Assembly (NCBI GenBank): GCA_016271365.2
Contig: CM057452.1
Span: 1,240,587,001 to 1,240,651,000, forward strand
DNA: 64,000 bases
Source of the DNA: Neoceratodus forsteri
Taxonomy: Eukaryota; Chordata; Ceratodontiformes; Ceratodontidae
Direction of reading: 5' to 3'
In this document: positions 1 to 10,940 of the stretch, piece after piece
How the letters are laid out: each line of letters begins with the position of its first letter
Numbering within the stretch: position 1 is the first letter of the stretch
Notes under the pieces: generated by a model
Databases searched by the model: none
Told to the model about the DNA's origin: nothing
The model's input: only the letters and a program-made list of their open reading frames with translations
Translations under genes and position numbers: made by a program

Positions 1-24
1 AGACACTCTTCCCCTCCCTTTCCC

Positions 25-586
25 TTGAGAAGAAAAGTAGTCCCCAGGACACTCAATCCTTTTCCCCTGGCCGGACCTCTGACTCCCAGGTATTTTCCTG
101 AACCTGGGTCATCGGCGTCACAAGTGGAAATCCAACTGCTGCACCGGTTGGCTGGCAAGAAATGTCTTCTAAGCAGCAAATGGTTAGTACACTGTGACCC
201 TACCAAATGTCTGAGGCTAGCATGCAATGCATCACAATATGGAGTGGGGGCCATCATCTCTCATGTGTTACCATCTGGGGAGGAATACCTGATCACTCTT
301 GCTTCTGGGACCTTGTTCCCAGGTGAACAAAACTATGCTCAGATTGAGTAAGAAGCTTTGAGCATAATTTTTGGTGTTAAGAAGTTCCATAAGTACTTGT
401 ATCGATGGAAATTCACTTTGCTAACAGATCACAAGCCTCTTCTGGCAATTCTGGGGACAAAGGCCACAATACCAACTCTTGCAGCACTCAGAATGCAGTG
501 ATGGGCCCTGATTTTGTTGGCATATGATTATGACATTGAATAGAGATGTTTTTTCATGATCACGCAATGCAAATGCATTATCAAGA
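25..586 (+). pseudogene. gypsy pol: RNase H domain (broken)
   Basis: The reading frame contains the typical gypsy RNase H start, with A-S-x-Y-G-V-G-A followed by S-H-V-L-P-x-G. It continues through the expected E-x-N-Y-x-Q-I-E block. A TAA at about 349-351 interrupts it, but the same frame then reads the family signature K-K-F-H-K-Y-L-Y and T-D-H-K-P-L near 385-440. Two more stops follow, near 500 and 541. In a living element this domain removes RNA from the RNA-DNA hybrid during reverse transcription. Here it is a fossil. Confidence 0.85.
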
Positions 587-1912
587 TTGCCATTCAAAAA
601 TGCAACAGAGTTGGAAGACAATAGAGCAGTATTCAATCTTTCACATATTGGAGAATTACCCATTACTTCAGAAGATGTTGCAGCAGAGACGTGGCAAGAT
701 CCTGTCCTTCCTAAAGTCCTAGATTTCACCCTAAATGGTTGGCCCAACTTCAGAGGCCCACCTCTCCAACCTTTTTTAGACAAGAAGGACCAGTGGTCCA
801 CAGAGCAAGGCTGTGTTCTGTGGGGAGCTTGAGTTGGGATGCCTCCAAAGTTCAACAAGAGATTACTTTCTGACTTACATAACAGTCATCCTGGAATCTC
901 TTGAATGAAGGCACTGGCCAGAGGATACCACTGGTGGCCAGGACATAAGCAAGGTATCCAACATCTTATTAACCAATGTGGGCCATGTGCTGCTGTTTGC
1001 AACCAACCATCAAGAGCACCCCACATCTATGGTTCTGGGCTACCACACCATGGCAGCACATAGATGTCGACTATGCCAAAGTGGACAACCAACATTTCTT
1101 AGTAGTAACTGACATCCACTCCAAATGGCTGGAATTGTTTCCCACACAAGTCATGCCTACTGATAAGACTGTAAACCTTCTGAGACAACTGTTTACCTTT
1201 TATGGCCTACCACGGGAGTTAGTGTTGGACAATGGTCCCCAATGTTCTTCCTATGATTTCAAACTCTACCTAAAGCAAAATGGCATCTGACATATTTTGA
1301 CTCCACCTTACCATCCAGCACCCAATGGAGCAGCCAAAAATGTTGTAAGGAGATTTAAAAAAGCTTGGAATAAACTACATTCACAGCAAGTACCTATAGC
1401 TCAAAGGCGGGCTCATTTTCTGTTCACTTACAGAAACACTCCTTACACAGTCACAGAGTGAACACCTGTTGAATTCTTTCTCAAATGTCAACCTCGTACC
1501 TGTTTGCCATTGCTCAAGCGGGACTTGGGCGATACTGTCGAAAGGCATCAACTAGAACAGCAAAAGGGTCATGACAAGTCAGTCAAGCCGGTACAAATAC
1601 TTCATCCTGGGGTGAGGGTGATGGTTCGAGACTGTAGACATCCTATGATTTCATGAATTCCTGGGGGGTGATTGAAAAATGTGGACTTTTGACTCATGCA
1701 GTTAGCATGGGACATCGACTTGTTCACATACATGTGGATCACCTGCTGCATTCCAAGGTTCCAGCAAATGCAACAGAAAACATCACTCCAGATGAGGACA
1801 GTGATGTAGAGGACTTTGCTACTGCCTGTGAAGCTCCACCAGGGCCGGTGCCCAATAATAGCGGAACACCTAATTCAACAGCAGTTGTTGTTCCAGCCCA
1901 CTGATATCCCAT
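587..1912 (+). pseudogene. gypsy pol: integrase (broken)
   Basis: The HHCC zinc-binding region is readable near 870-995 (H-x3-H, then C-x2-C in the Q-C-G-P-C block), with an in-frame stop near 902. A frameshift near 995 leads into the core domain, 1040-1290, with the first Asp in W-Q-H-I-D-V-D and the second in V-L-D-N-G-P-Q. A stop follows near 1288. The third acidic position, normally the Glu after N-G-x-A, reads N-G-A-A-K-N near 1325-1342, so the catalytic Glu is Lys. A C-terminal part with the H-V-D-H-L motif is readable at about 1653-1904. The copy is clearly inactive. Confidence 0.85.
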
Positions 1913-2135
1913 TAGGCACTAAAGACCACCACAAAGACTTGACCTTTAAAGTCATGTACTGAACCTGTATCTCTGTGCAACTGAACTCTTACTTGTACTG
2001 TTACTTAGCTAGTGACAAATTCTACCCATGGGGTAGAATAATCCCCATAACCTGTTTCTGGGTACTGAATAGTCTATTTTGGCCAAGAAGTTAGGAAATG
2101 TTACTGTTTAAGTAGTTTAGACAGGTATCTCTCTA

Positions 2136-2148
2136 AGGAGGAGGAGTA
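2136..2148 (+). promoter_or_regulatory. Polypurine tract of the gypsy element
   Basis: The purine run AGGAGGAGGAG lies directly before the LTR start TGGTATATA. This is the expected place for plus-strand primer generation in an LTR element. The call rests on position and composition. Confidence 0.6.
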
Positions 2149-2200
2149 TGGTATATACATGAATGTGTATGGTAGAATGGAAATGGATATATATAGAGAG

Positions 2201-2247
<47 letters not shown>

Positions 2248-2464
2248 GGAAGTCTAAGGAACACAATTTGTGCTGTAGTTTTTGCATATAGCTATTTGCA
2301 GTCCTATCTAAGGTATAATTTCTTGTCATGCCCAGTGGGCTTTTCTTTGTGTACGTCCACTGATGTGTGACCACTATGTCTGAGAAGAAATAAAGATGGC
2401 TACTACAACACACACATGCTGTAACTGAGTCTCCCTGCACAGGACCCCGCAATATATATACACA
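2149..2464 (+). repeat. 3' LTR of the gypsy element
   Basis: The LTR is about 316 bp. It begins TGGTATATA and ends TATATACACA, forming imperfect terminal inverted repeats with the TG...CA ends of retroviral-type LTRs. It lies right after the polypurine tract and holds an AATAAA polyadenylation signal at 2389-2394. A TA microsatellite has expanded inside it at 2205-2244. The 5' LTR is outside the window, so the ends could not be confirmed by comparing the two LTRs. Confidence 0.65.
2205..2244. repeat. (TA)n microsatellite inside the LTR
   Basis: An almost pure TA run of about 40 bp. It yields a spurious minus-strand open frame coding for alternating Ile and Tyr, which is not a gene. Confidence 0.95.
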
Positions 2465-3540
2465 GCAAAGCAGATCCTGCAATTCTGTGAGATGCAGATT
2501 CTATTTGTAAATAGGCCAAACCAACAGGTTCTGTATGTAAAAATGTCATTCATTTTAATTGGAGTGAGGAGTAAGAGGACACTTTTTTTTTTCCTGTCCG
2601 TAGGAATCCAGCAACAGGGGTGATGATGTGGACTCTGCTGGAAAAGATTTCTAAGTCAGAGCAGTGCAAAAATTAGGTCCCAGGACAAAGAAGCCTACTT
2701 TCTATATATCACAGGCCTTAAACCATTCTAATAGACCTTCAGAGAGCCAGTAGGATAAAGCAAATGAACAGCCCAGCACCAGTTATGTGTCTGAAGTTCA
2801 AGAATGTAATCCTCCCATGAGGGAGGCCCAAATGGTGGAGTAGCCCACTGTGTAAGTAGTCTCTGATAGTGCTACACCTACTGAGCAAGGTCTGGACTCC
2901 ATGGTGGTGCAAAAAAACCCTCTCAAATTGCAAGGTGTGGTAGATCCCCCAGATAATGCAAGGTGTGGACAGTCCTCAAGAGTCTAATATTTTTAAATCC
3001 AAAAACTCACACATGCATTCCCCTACCACCCCAGAAACTGAAGCCTTTCATATGGTGATAAGGCAAAGGAAGAAGCAAGGTCAACCGAAACCTAAACAGT
3101 CCAGGACAGATCCAGTGGACTTCCATAACCCCTTTGAAGTTTTGGCATCTAATAGAAACTAGGGAGACGTGGGGAAGAACATGCTGACTCTTTTGCTCGA
3201 TCCTCACAGCAAGACCCAACAGAAGCTGAAGACTCAGTAACATGGACTCAGCTGCAAAACCAAAAAAAAATGCAAAACATTGGGCAGAATGAAGAGTAAG
3301 GGGGAGGGGGATAAATAAATAATGACACTTAGACAATTATTTTTATTTCTATTGCTAGGCACTTTGACCATTATGCATTCCCCAGAGTTTCAAATCACAA
3401 CTTTAACTGCAAATAGTATTTGTAATATTAAGAAATGTCCAGTTACATTATCATTTTCAGAGATCTGAATTCTATTACATGTTTGCAAGACAACAAACTA
3501 TATACATTACTTGGTATTGCAGTATACAAAAAGATTACTG
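2465..3540. other. Unassigned region with a possible LINE ORF1 C-terminal scrap
   Basis: No element could be named here. An open frame at 2956-3162 (+) encodes a basic peptide ending in N-P-F-E-V-L, preceded by a Lys/Gln-rich stretch. This loosely resembles the end of a LINE ORF1 protein, but the match is too weak to assign. The rest shows AT-rich sequence without clear repeats. Confidence 0.25.
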
Positions 3541-3559
3541 CAGTATGGGCCATCTTTTG

Positions 3560-4200
3560 GCCACTGGGAGAAAGCACTCCTGCCCTGATTAGATGCTCCA
3601 CCTCAGATCCCTGCTAGGCACCACTCCTTTGGAAGCTGAACATGCCCAACCCACCCACCTGCCAAGATCAAGCCACAAGGCACTCCTGCCCTAATCCAGT
3701 GTTCTGCTTCAGATTCCTGTTAGACACCACTCCTCTGGTGACTCTGTCTGGCCAACCCACCTGCTGGCCTAGATCAAGCCGCAAAGTACAGGCTTCTCGG
3801 TAACCCCCAGCTCCTCAGAGCACCTTTTGAATCTGACACTTTTTTCTGTACTACTTCACTACTGGCTCCTATTCACATTCTGATCTGTAGAAAACACAAA
3901 TGTTTAGCCACAACATTTGTTAATTAGGAAGTAGACTGTAATTCAGCCTTGTGCAAGTTCAATGTATTGGAATTTGTAATACTGTGTTAACTGCATTTTT
4001 CTTCTCTTGTTTCCCTGAATCTTTATTTTTGCCTTTGTCTCTGCTTCCCCTCCCATTCTTCTGTTCTCTTCTGGTAGCCCTCCCCCCGATTAGCCCAAAG
4101 TGATTACAGCTCCTTTGTTTGAGTTTCTTTAAATTTAATCTGCTCTTTCTCCCCAAAGGCACTCCTGCCCTGATCAGTTGCCCCACCTCGGATCCCCCAC
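3560..4200 (+). repeat. Diverged direct repeats upstream of L2-A
   Basis: Blocks near 3570, 3679 and 4157 share the core GCACTCCTGCCCTGAT. The first two continue with a CACCACTCCT segment, giving a period close to 110 bp. They lie 0.5-1.1 kb upstream of the L2-A coding region and may be part of its 5' UTR. That link is inferred from position. Confidence 0.5.
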
Positions 4201-4683
4201 CCGCCCTATCTGGTGAATTTAATATATAACCCTAGTCAATCACATGATGCTTCTAAGCTGATCGGTCTATTCAACAACGTGTCCAATTCTTCATTTGTAC
4301 CTTATATTAAACATCAACTAGAGGGACGAAGTTTCTGACTTAATTCCGCGTCCCTATTACTAATGTCCAGCATTGTCCTTCTCTGCTCCTTATTCCTTTT
4401 ACTTTATGCTCCCACTGTTTTTACACCTACATTCTCCCTCTTAAGGTAACCATTATGTGCTGGTCCATTCAGGAGGGGGCATCTTGGAATGCCCTTCATA
4501 CCCTCCAGTGCTGCTTTCTCCTGTTAAGTATCATTATTCTTAGCTATCTGTCCCTGACACAATGGACATCTATTAACATATTTCAAGCAAGTTACCCTCT
4601 CCACAGACCCCTGGTCCCCCCTCTACTCATTCCATAGGGAATCCTCTCTGCCAGCAGCTTCTTCCCTCCTTGGTACTAATCCA

Positions 4684-5070
4684 GTGAATTATACCGAGCT
4701 TTTCCATCTTCCTAAGCCTGTACACTATAATCAAGCACCTCTAAGCATATCTCCACGTGTGACCATCTATGTGCTGTCCCTATCTCATTGTCACACTGAC
4801 TTAAGCTCCCCATCAAGTATTCATGCTCCATATAAAAGAGGCCAACTAACTTCCCTTAAAGTAATTATCAATGGACTCAAAAAGCTTTTCCTTATCTTAC
4901 TGCTTTGTTCTGGGAATGTGGAACTTAATCTTGGACCTCCTACACCCATTGCTGCTCCCTCTAACCTAGCCCAGCTCAAAGGTATCAGCCTCTTACATAT
5001 CAATGTCTGCAGCCTACTCAAAAAATTGACTTGCTGCAGCCATGGGCTACACATACCTCCATTAACATGA
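4684..5070 (+). pseudogene. L2-A ORF2 N-terminus with 2A-like motif and endonuclease start
   Basis: After a hydrophobic, Leu-rich stretch the frame reads G-N-V-E-L-N-L-G-P at 4912-4938. This is a degenerate form of the D-V/I-E-x-N-P-G-P motif that causes ribosome skipping and is known at the N-terminus of some APE-type LINE ORF2 proteins. The endonuclease start follows (L-H-I-N-V-C-S-L-L, near 4996-5022), with the catalytic Asn in place. The frame is lost soon after about 5025. The true start codon is not certain; the ATG at 4684 is simply the first in frame. Confidence 0.65.
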
Positions 5071-5188
5071 TAGTGGTCTCAGAATCATGGTTATGTGGGC
5101 ACACCCCTAACCATGACATTACTATTCCTGCATACAATGTGTTTAGGGCTGATAGACATTCTGGGGTGGGGGTTTTGCAATACATATC

Positions 5189-5640
5189 TTGGATAAACTC
5201 ACAGTCTCAGTCTTTGGCTCCACTTCTATGCCCAAAGAATTTGAAAGCCTCAAGCTCAAGGATTCACTTCCTTCTGAGGAATCCTTGTACATCACTGGTT
5301 GTTATAGACCGCCTTCAGGGGGCCTTGAGATTCTTTCCCACCTAGGTAAAATTTTAGAAGTTACTAAATGGGAATCTATCATTATGGGTGATTTTAACCT
5401 ACATTGGAATTCCCCTGGCTCCAAACCTCTAAAAGACCTATGTGATGACCTAGGACTGATGCAGCTCTTGTCTGGTGTTACTCGCCCAAATCCCAAACGT
5501 TCTACACACTGAACCCTTTTAGACCTAATGCTCATCAATAAACCTTATAAAATCTCTCAAACTGTGATTTTTCACAATGATATTAGTGACCACAGGACAG
5601 CTGCATGTGTAAGATTCTTATCTAAACCCATCTCCACCTC
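5189..5640 (+). pseudogene. L2-A endonuclease, C-terminal half
   Basis: The frame contains C-Y-R-P-P, then M-G-D-F-N near 5383-5400 and, after a TGA near 5511, T-L-L-D-L-M-L and S-D-H near 5585-5595. These are the standard AP-endonuclease landmarks of LINE ORF2 proteins, which nick target DNA to prime reverse transcription. The domain is in a different frame from the N-terminal part, so at least one frameshift lies between them. Confidence 0.75.
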
Positions 5641-6319
5641 TAGTTTCATCTACCAAAGGAGCTTCATTCCTTTAATAGCACTGCCTTCCTGGATGACCTA
5701 AGCAGAATTAGATGGCAAGACCTTTATCTTGCTTCCTCAGTCTCTGAGGCCTTCAATAATTTTTTCAGAACTTTGTGCTAAAGCTAATTGATTTACATGC
5801 TCCTGTTGTTAAAATTAGAACTAGAAAAAGATCCTGTCCCAGTGCACTAAAATCAGCCTTGCTTACAGAGATTCCTTATGGAAAAAGGCATAAATTAGCA
5901 TTGGATTGAGTGGTCTTCTGAACTGCCAGGAATTATTCTACCAAGCTGATATGAGCAGAAAAAACAAACTACTTCCAAGCAGCACTAGATTTCTCAAAAT
6001 GCTGCTAAATTCTAGCAAATTATGAGGGAAATTGAAGGGTATAGTACCTTATCGACATTACCTAGCAAAATAACGTCATGGGACAGTATCTTCACAAACA
6101 AGCATAGCATCTTATAGCAACTAAATAATCACTTCGCTACTGCAGGAATTGCCTTTGACATCTCCCCCCAGTAAGCTACTTCAGAATCCTGACATTCATG
6201 ACCCAACATGCTCCCCCAGCAATGTCTCTCACCATGCCACCAAGTTCACCTTTACCCCTATTACCCTTTAACTCTCACCTGGTTAAACAACTAAATAAAT
6301 AAATAAATAAAAACTTGTT

Positions 6320-7243
6320 GAAGATCTCCTTCTCACCCTGGACACCAGAAAAAGCACAGGTGCCTATCAGCTCAAACCCTTCTTCCTAAAATTAGGCTAC
6401 TATGCACTGGCTCCACCCATCACCCATCTATTCAACCTGTCCCTCTCTCAAGGGGCTCTTTCCCCTGCTTGGAAAACAGCCTACACAAACCCACTTTTTA
6501 AATCTGGTGATCCAAGAGACCTTAACAATTACGGGCCAATCTTACTGTTACTTACCTTATCAAAATTGCTTGAAAAATTAGTTAGTTCACAACTAGGAGA
6601 ACATCTGGAATCTCCCAATATGCTCAGTTCTCTACAATCTGACGTTAGGCCCAAGCATAGTACTGTATCTGCCCTGGCCAAAGTCACAAATGACTGGAAA
6701 ACTGCCTTTAATTCTAAGAACCATATCTGTGCACTTTTCCTTGATCTAAGCAAGGCCTTTGACACTGTTGACCATGATTTATTACTACATATGCTGCATA
6801 ATGTTGGTTTGGATGACACTGCTCTGAAATGGTTTTCCTGCTACCTTATAGGCAGACAGCAACAGGTGAAAGCCCAGGGTGATCTCTCTCCTCTAAAAAC
6901 AGTGCTTGGAGGGGTTTCTCAGGGATCTATTTTGGGGCCCCTTTTATTGGCTATTTACATTAATGACATTGATTTCAATATTAGCTCAGCAAGTGTTCTT
7001 CTCTTCACAGATGACACCGTACTGTACATCGCTTGGCCCAACCTTGATTTGGCATGTTTTGAATTGCAGTATGAATTTGACTTCTTACAGAATAACCTGA
7101 TCCAGATGAAACTTTTGTTTAACACCAAGAAGACAACATTCATGTTTCTCTCTCCACAAACAAAAGCAGTATTCCCCAACTTCTCATTTAATATGCAACC
7201 CAAGGGGAACCCCTCAAAACTGTGGACACATTTAAGTACCTAG
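6320..7243 (+). pseudogene. L2-A reverse transcriptase
   Basis: From 6566 an uninterrupted frame of about 225 residues covers the RT palm. Landmarks are L-F-L-D-L-S-K-A-F-D-T-V-D-H near 6735-6775, G-G-V-S-Q-G-S-I-L-G-P near 6907-6940, and the active-site block at 7004-7015. That block reads F-T-D-D instead of F-A-D-D. The finger part (L-F-K-S-G-D, N-N-Y-x-P) is readable from about 6490. The RT is the best preserved part of this element. Confidence 0.85.
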
Positions 7244-7252
7244 GGTTCTGGC

Positions 7253-7970
7253 TTGACTGTAAGCTATCTTTCGCTATTCATATTGATGAACTCTCAAAAA
7301 AAAAAGTTAAGACAAAGATTAAGTCTCTTCTTCTACATCAATGACCTGCTAATTCATGAGGCAAAATTAAGACTGATAAAGACAACCTTTCTCCCCCTTA
7401 TTGATTATGCAGACTTCCTTTATTGTCATTGTCCCAAATCTGCCTTAGCAAAGGTGGACACACTGTACCACAGACCTCTTAGTTTTATCACCAGTGCCCC
7501 ATATAACACCATCACTGCTCCCTATATACACAAATAGGTTGGACCTCCCTTGCTACTAGGAGATGGTGAAATGCCTCCCTCTGGGTGTACAGAGCAATCA
7601 CTAATAGCCTCTATTCTTACATCACTGTCCCTTTCTAATGTATACCTGTGCATATTCCCTTTGAAGACATGCATTTATTATGCTTGACGCCCCCAGGATG
7701 AGATCCCGCTTTGGTGCATTGTCCATTAGCCATACTCTACCTACCCTATGGCACACACTCCAAAATTCCATAAAACTGACACATCTTATTTGGATTCCCT
7801 CCTTCAAGTCACTCCTAATACATACTTGGAAGGAAAACTGCCACTGCTATTCCCAAATTTTTTTCACCTACATTGGTTCACCATATGGACCTTACATGTC
7901 AGCCTTTGCCCAACTTGTCCTCTCCTTGATGCCTCTCCCAACCCCCCTCAGCCTCTACCCTTAGACCTTA
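7253..7970 (+). pseudogene. L2-A ORF2 C-terminal region
   Basis: Reads I-D-Y-A-D-F-L-Y near 7400-7425 followed by L-Y-H-R-P-L-S-F-I-T, the counterpart of a segment in L2-C at 31570-31848 on the minus strand. The conserved block near 7720-7830 (W-H-T-L-Q-N-S-I-K) matches the usual C-terminal part of L2-like ORF2 proteins. Frameshifts are frequent. The element stops without its tail near 7970. Confidence 0.6.
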
Positions 7971-7974
7971 CCTT

Positions 7975-9192
7975 GTCTGTAAATATATATGCTCCACAAA
8001 CTAAAGCTAACAGAACTGAGTTATGTAAAGCAGTTCAACCATATTAGCATACATCTAATGGTATCATATTTGGTGGAGGTTTTAATTGTAGTTTTAGGCA
8101 TATCGCTTAAAGAACAGGCAATAAGAAACAGTACTGTAATTCTAATTATCTGTTTCAAATGATTACTTCTGCATGGTTGGTAGATGCCGCTGCAAGTAGG
8201 CACGGAGTGTTGGACAGTACATTTTGCAAAGGTCATTAACAACAGGCTGATTATATATTTGTTTCACCTTGGGTGGAAACAAGGTCAGCAGATCTTCTCC
8301 CAGAGGAAACCACAGATCACAGGGCACTCTGCCTCTCTGTTATTGGAACCTCTAAAGGTTGGATTAATCAGGGCCTGTGGAAACTTAATATAGCCTTTCC
8401 AGAGGATGTGCAGGTAAAAGAACAAATTAGGCAGTTCATAAAGGACAAACTAAATTTGTTAGATATGTATGACACCTGCTTCGTTGGTGAGAGGACTTTA
8501 AATCAGAACTTAAAAGTCTGTTTCTCTCTTTAGCAAAGAAAAAAGCATCAACAGTATTTTAAGTATTTACTGTAGATTTGCATCATCAGCTGCAAAAGCA
8601 ATTAACATTAGCAGAAGGTTCCCCACATAATTATGGTACACAATTTGATTTACTAAAGTCAGAAAATGGTTAGTTATCAAAGGCGTTTAGGGAAAGCGGG
8701 CAAGTAAACCCCTTTACCACATGCTCAGACAGGGTTAAACATTGGGTCATGACCAAGCTAGTGATCAACAGGGGGCAGTTTATACTGACTCACAGAAAAT
8801 CTCAGAAATTGAAGATTTGTACATGTACAATATGTTTGGTACAGTCTCTGTAATTATGACAAACAAGGCACTTTTTTCAGGGACTACAGGTCCCTCTGTA
8901 GCCTTGTCATTACTACAGACATCCATTACTACACAAGAAGTGTTAGAAGCTATTAAAACTTTAAATAGTGCTGTGGTGCCAGGAGAAGATTGCTTGTTTA
9001 GGGCATTTTGTATGCCATACACAAATAAACTATGGAAAGTTCAGGCTAAAATATGGAACTCCTTTCTTACAGAGGATAAGGAAGTACATTTTTTTCTGGA
9101 AAGGAGTTTAAAGGGCGATTATCAGATATCAGTTATTGGAGTCCCTTAACGCTCTTGAATACAGACTTTAAAATTATAGCAAAAATATTATA
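7975..9192 (+). mobile_element. Tx1-like LINE fragment Tx1-C (endonuclease to early RT)
   Basis: The frame starting at about 7978 reads V-N-I-Y-A-P-Q-T-K-A, which corresponds to L-I-N-I-Y-G-P-Q-F-K-A in Tx1-B. Next come a G-G-F-N version of the G-D-F-N motif near 8073, a T-T-D-H block near 8305, the W-K-L-N block near 8385, and a linker at 8742-9149. Near 9150 it reads S-P-L-T-L-L-N-T-D-F-K, the R-P-I-T-L-L-D-V-D-F-K block of Tx1-B. Both ends are truncated. It is the most decayed of the three Tx1-like copies. Confidence 0.7.
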
Positions 9193-9195
9193 GAG

Positions 9196-9360
9196 GATAA
9201 TGTATGGGCAGCCATACACAACAAGCCTGTGTCTGCATCAGTAGTTTTTTTTACGGCAGCCAGGAATCTTGAGAGCAAAACTTAAGAGGTTCACTGGTTG
9301 CCATATAAAGCTCAAGATGAAGACACAGGCTTGTCTGTGTATGGATGCCCACACATTATC
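9196..9360. repeat. Inverted repeat with 44-45 bp arms
   Basis: The arm at 9196-9239 is nearly the reverse complement of 9316-9360, sharing for example CCATACACA and AAGCCTGTGTCT, with a spacer of about 76 bp. The left arm lies at the end of Tx1-C, so part of the LINE seems to have been copied back in inverted orientation. Confidence 0.85.
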
Positions 9361-9586
9361 TTTTATAGTGTAAGGCCATCCATACCCATTTCGGATGCTT
9401 AGCTCCTGACAGGGAACTGGGGGTTGGGGGAGGGGCACTTGAGGGTTAATGGCAAGCTCAACTTTCTGATTAAATCTGCTCCAGCTTGTTCTGTAAGTTT
9501 AGGTTTAAAAAAAACAAATAAAAAAAGCTTCCATTTAGATATAATAGAGGAAAGCAGTTGTGTGGCAGCATTCTAAGTTGCTGTTT
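9361..9586. other. Unassigned spacer
   Basis: Short AT-rich stretch between the inverted repeat and the tail of L2-B. No feature recognised. Confidence 0.5.
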
Positions 9587-9823
9587 ATTTATTTGAAAAG
9601 TTTCACCAGGAAAGACAACATGAGCTTCAAAGAGCTCATTTCCAGAAGTGCCCTGGGGGAGGGGAGAATGGGATACATTATAAATAGCAAGTACAGAGTA
9701 ACATGAATTGAAGTAATGTAACAAATGCATAAGATACAGTTGAACAACAAAAGGGTATAACAGTACTAAATATAAATGAAACTATGCAATAAGCCAGAAT
9801 GAACACGAAACATATATGCTTAC

Positions 9824-9824
<1 letters not shown>

Positions 9825-9853
<29 letters not shown>
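9825..9853. repeat. (TA)n microsatellite
   Basis: Short pure TA run at the distal end of L2-B. Confidence 0.9.
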
Positions 9854-9856
<3 letters not shown>

Positions 9857-9879
9857 AAATACATACACACTAGCATATG

Positions 9880-10940
9880 TACAGTAGTAAAGAAGACATT
9901 GCACACATATAAACATGTACAGCCACTTAAAACATTATTACAGGGGTGGTGGATAGGGAGGATTACACAATAAGGGAAGAAGACAGGATAGGTAAGAAAA
10001 TTATGAAGGGGAGCAAGAAAAAGGGATAAAGTAATTGTAGGAAAAAAGATGGAGGTGCGGGGAAGTGGGAATGAAAATGCAGGAAGGAGGCAGGATAGGG
10101 AAGAGAAACAGGTTGGAGAGCAAGAAAAAGGGAAAAAGTATTGAAGGAAGTAAGGATCAGGAGAATTTGTAGAGAGGGGAAATATATTTGTGGAAGAAAA
10201 AAAAGACAATGAAATAGTGGATGTAGTAGAGTGGATATCTAAGGGGAATGATTTCCAGAGATTAGGAAAATGATAGGAGAAAGCAGCCTTACCAGAAGAA
10301 GAATTACATGCAGAGAAGGCTAAAGTCCTGTGGGTGGAGTTGCAGAGGGAATAGGAGATAGAAGAGGCAGTGGAAAGGAGTGAGTTTAGGTAGGATGGAA
10401 GAGAGCCAAGCCAGAACTTATCAACCAGTGAAGCACAATGAGCAAGGCATCTGGCCTCGAGAGGTGGAAATGAGAGAGAAGTGTAGGGGTTGCAGTGGTG
10501 AATAGAAGTTGGACAATTAAGGGCAAAGTGGCAGAAGGAGTTGAAAAAGGTGTCCAGTCTGGTGAAGGTGGACTTAGGGGAGACACTGTAGACTGTGTCT
10601 CCAAAGTAAAAAAAAATATGGAGAATCATCTTCTGTATGATTTCTCAATGTGCCTGAGGGTGGTACATTCACGGTGTCTCTAAAAAGCACCAAGTTTGGG
10701 ATGAAGCTTTTTTTGAATATCATCCATGTGCCCAGAGAAGTCAAGGTTCCTATCAAGCCAGAGCCTGAGGTATTTAAAAGGAGAGACATCTTCCAATAGG
10801 GAACCATCAAGAGTGTGGAAAAGTAAGGTAGCTGTAAGCCTGGCGAGCCTTTGCCTGGTGCCAAAGGTCATAGAGACCATCTTTTTGGCATTGAGGAACA
10901 GTTTTTTAGACTGAAACCAGCACTGGACATTGTCAAAAGC
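9880..10940 (-). pseudogene. L2-B RT thumb and C-terminal region
   Basis: Minus-strand frames read K-K-M-V-S-M-T-F-G near 10880, then F-K-Y-L-R-L-W-L-D (the usual F-K-Y-L-G-x-x-L-D block) near 10760. The C-terminal L-W-K-S-F-P-L-D-I (normally L-W-N-S-L-P) lies near 10230-10255. The open frame continues to 9820 past the homologous part into simple sequence. That last section is unlikely to belong to the protein. Confidence 0.65.

Larger units (their letters stand above)
1..2464 (+). mobile_element. Ty3/gypsy LTR retrotransposon, 3' portion
   Basis: The window opens inside the pol gene of a gypsy-type LTR retrotransposon. In order I can read the RNase H domain, the integrase zinc-binding and core domains, the integrase C-terminus, a purine-rich tract and a 3' LTR. 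The 5' part, with gag, protease and most of reverse transcriptase, lies left of the window. Several in-frame stops and frameshifts show that the copy is dead. The similarity is to the common animal gypsy elements often annotated as K02A2.6-like polyproteins, judged by motif reading only. Confidence 0.85.
4684..7970 (+). mobile_element. L2-like non-LTR retrotransposon L2-A
   Basis: A plus-strand LINE with a single recognisable ORF2 read in order: N-terminus with a 2A-like motif, AP-type endonuclease, reverse transcriptase and C-terminal region. The RT resembles the L2/CR1 group of the Jockey superfamily. The same domain sequence, at clearly related protein level, is present in the minus-strand L2-C element at 31-38.9 kb. 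Many stops and frameshifts make it inactive. The 3' end merges at about 7970-7975 with a Tx1-like fragment, so the normal L2 tail is missing. Confidence 0.8.

Noticed and set aside
2204..2482. Minus-strand open frame ending in Ile-Tyr repeats
   Set aside because: It is the reverse of the LTR and its TA microsatellite.
9820..10200. Distal half of a 269-codon minus-strand frame
   Set aside because: Only the first part (above about 10200) matches an L2 C-terminus. The rest ends in Tyr-Ile repeats from a TA microsatellite.
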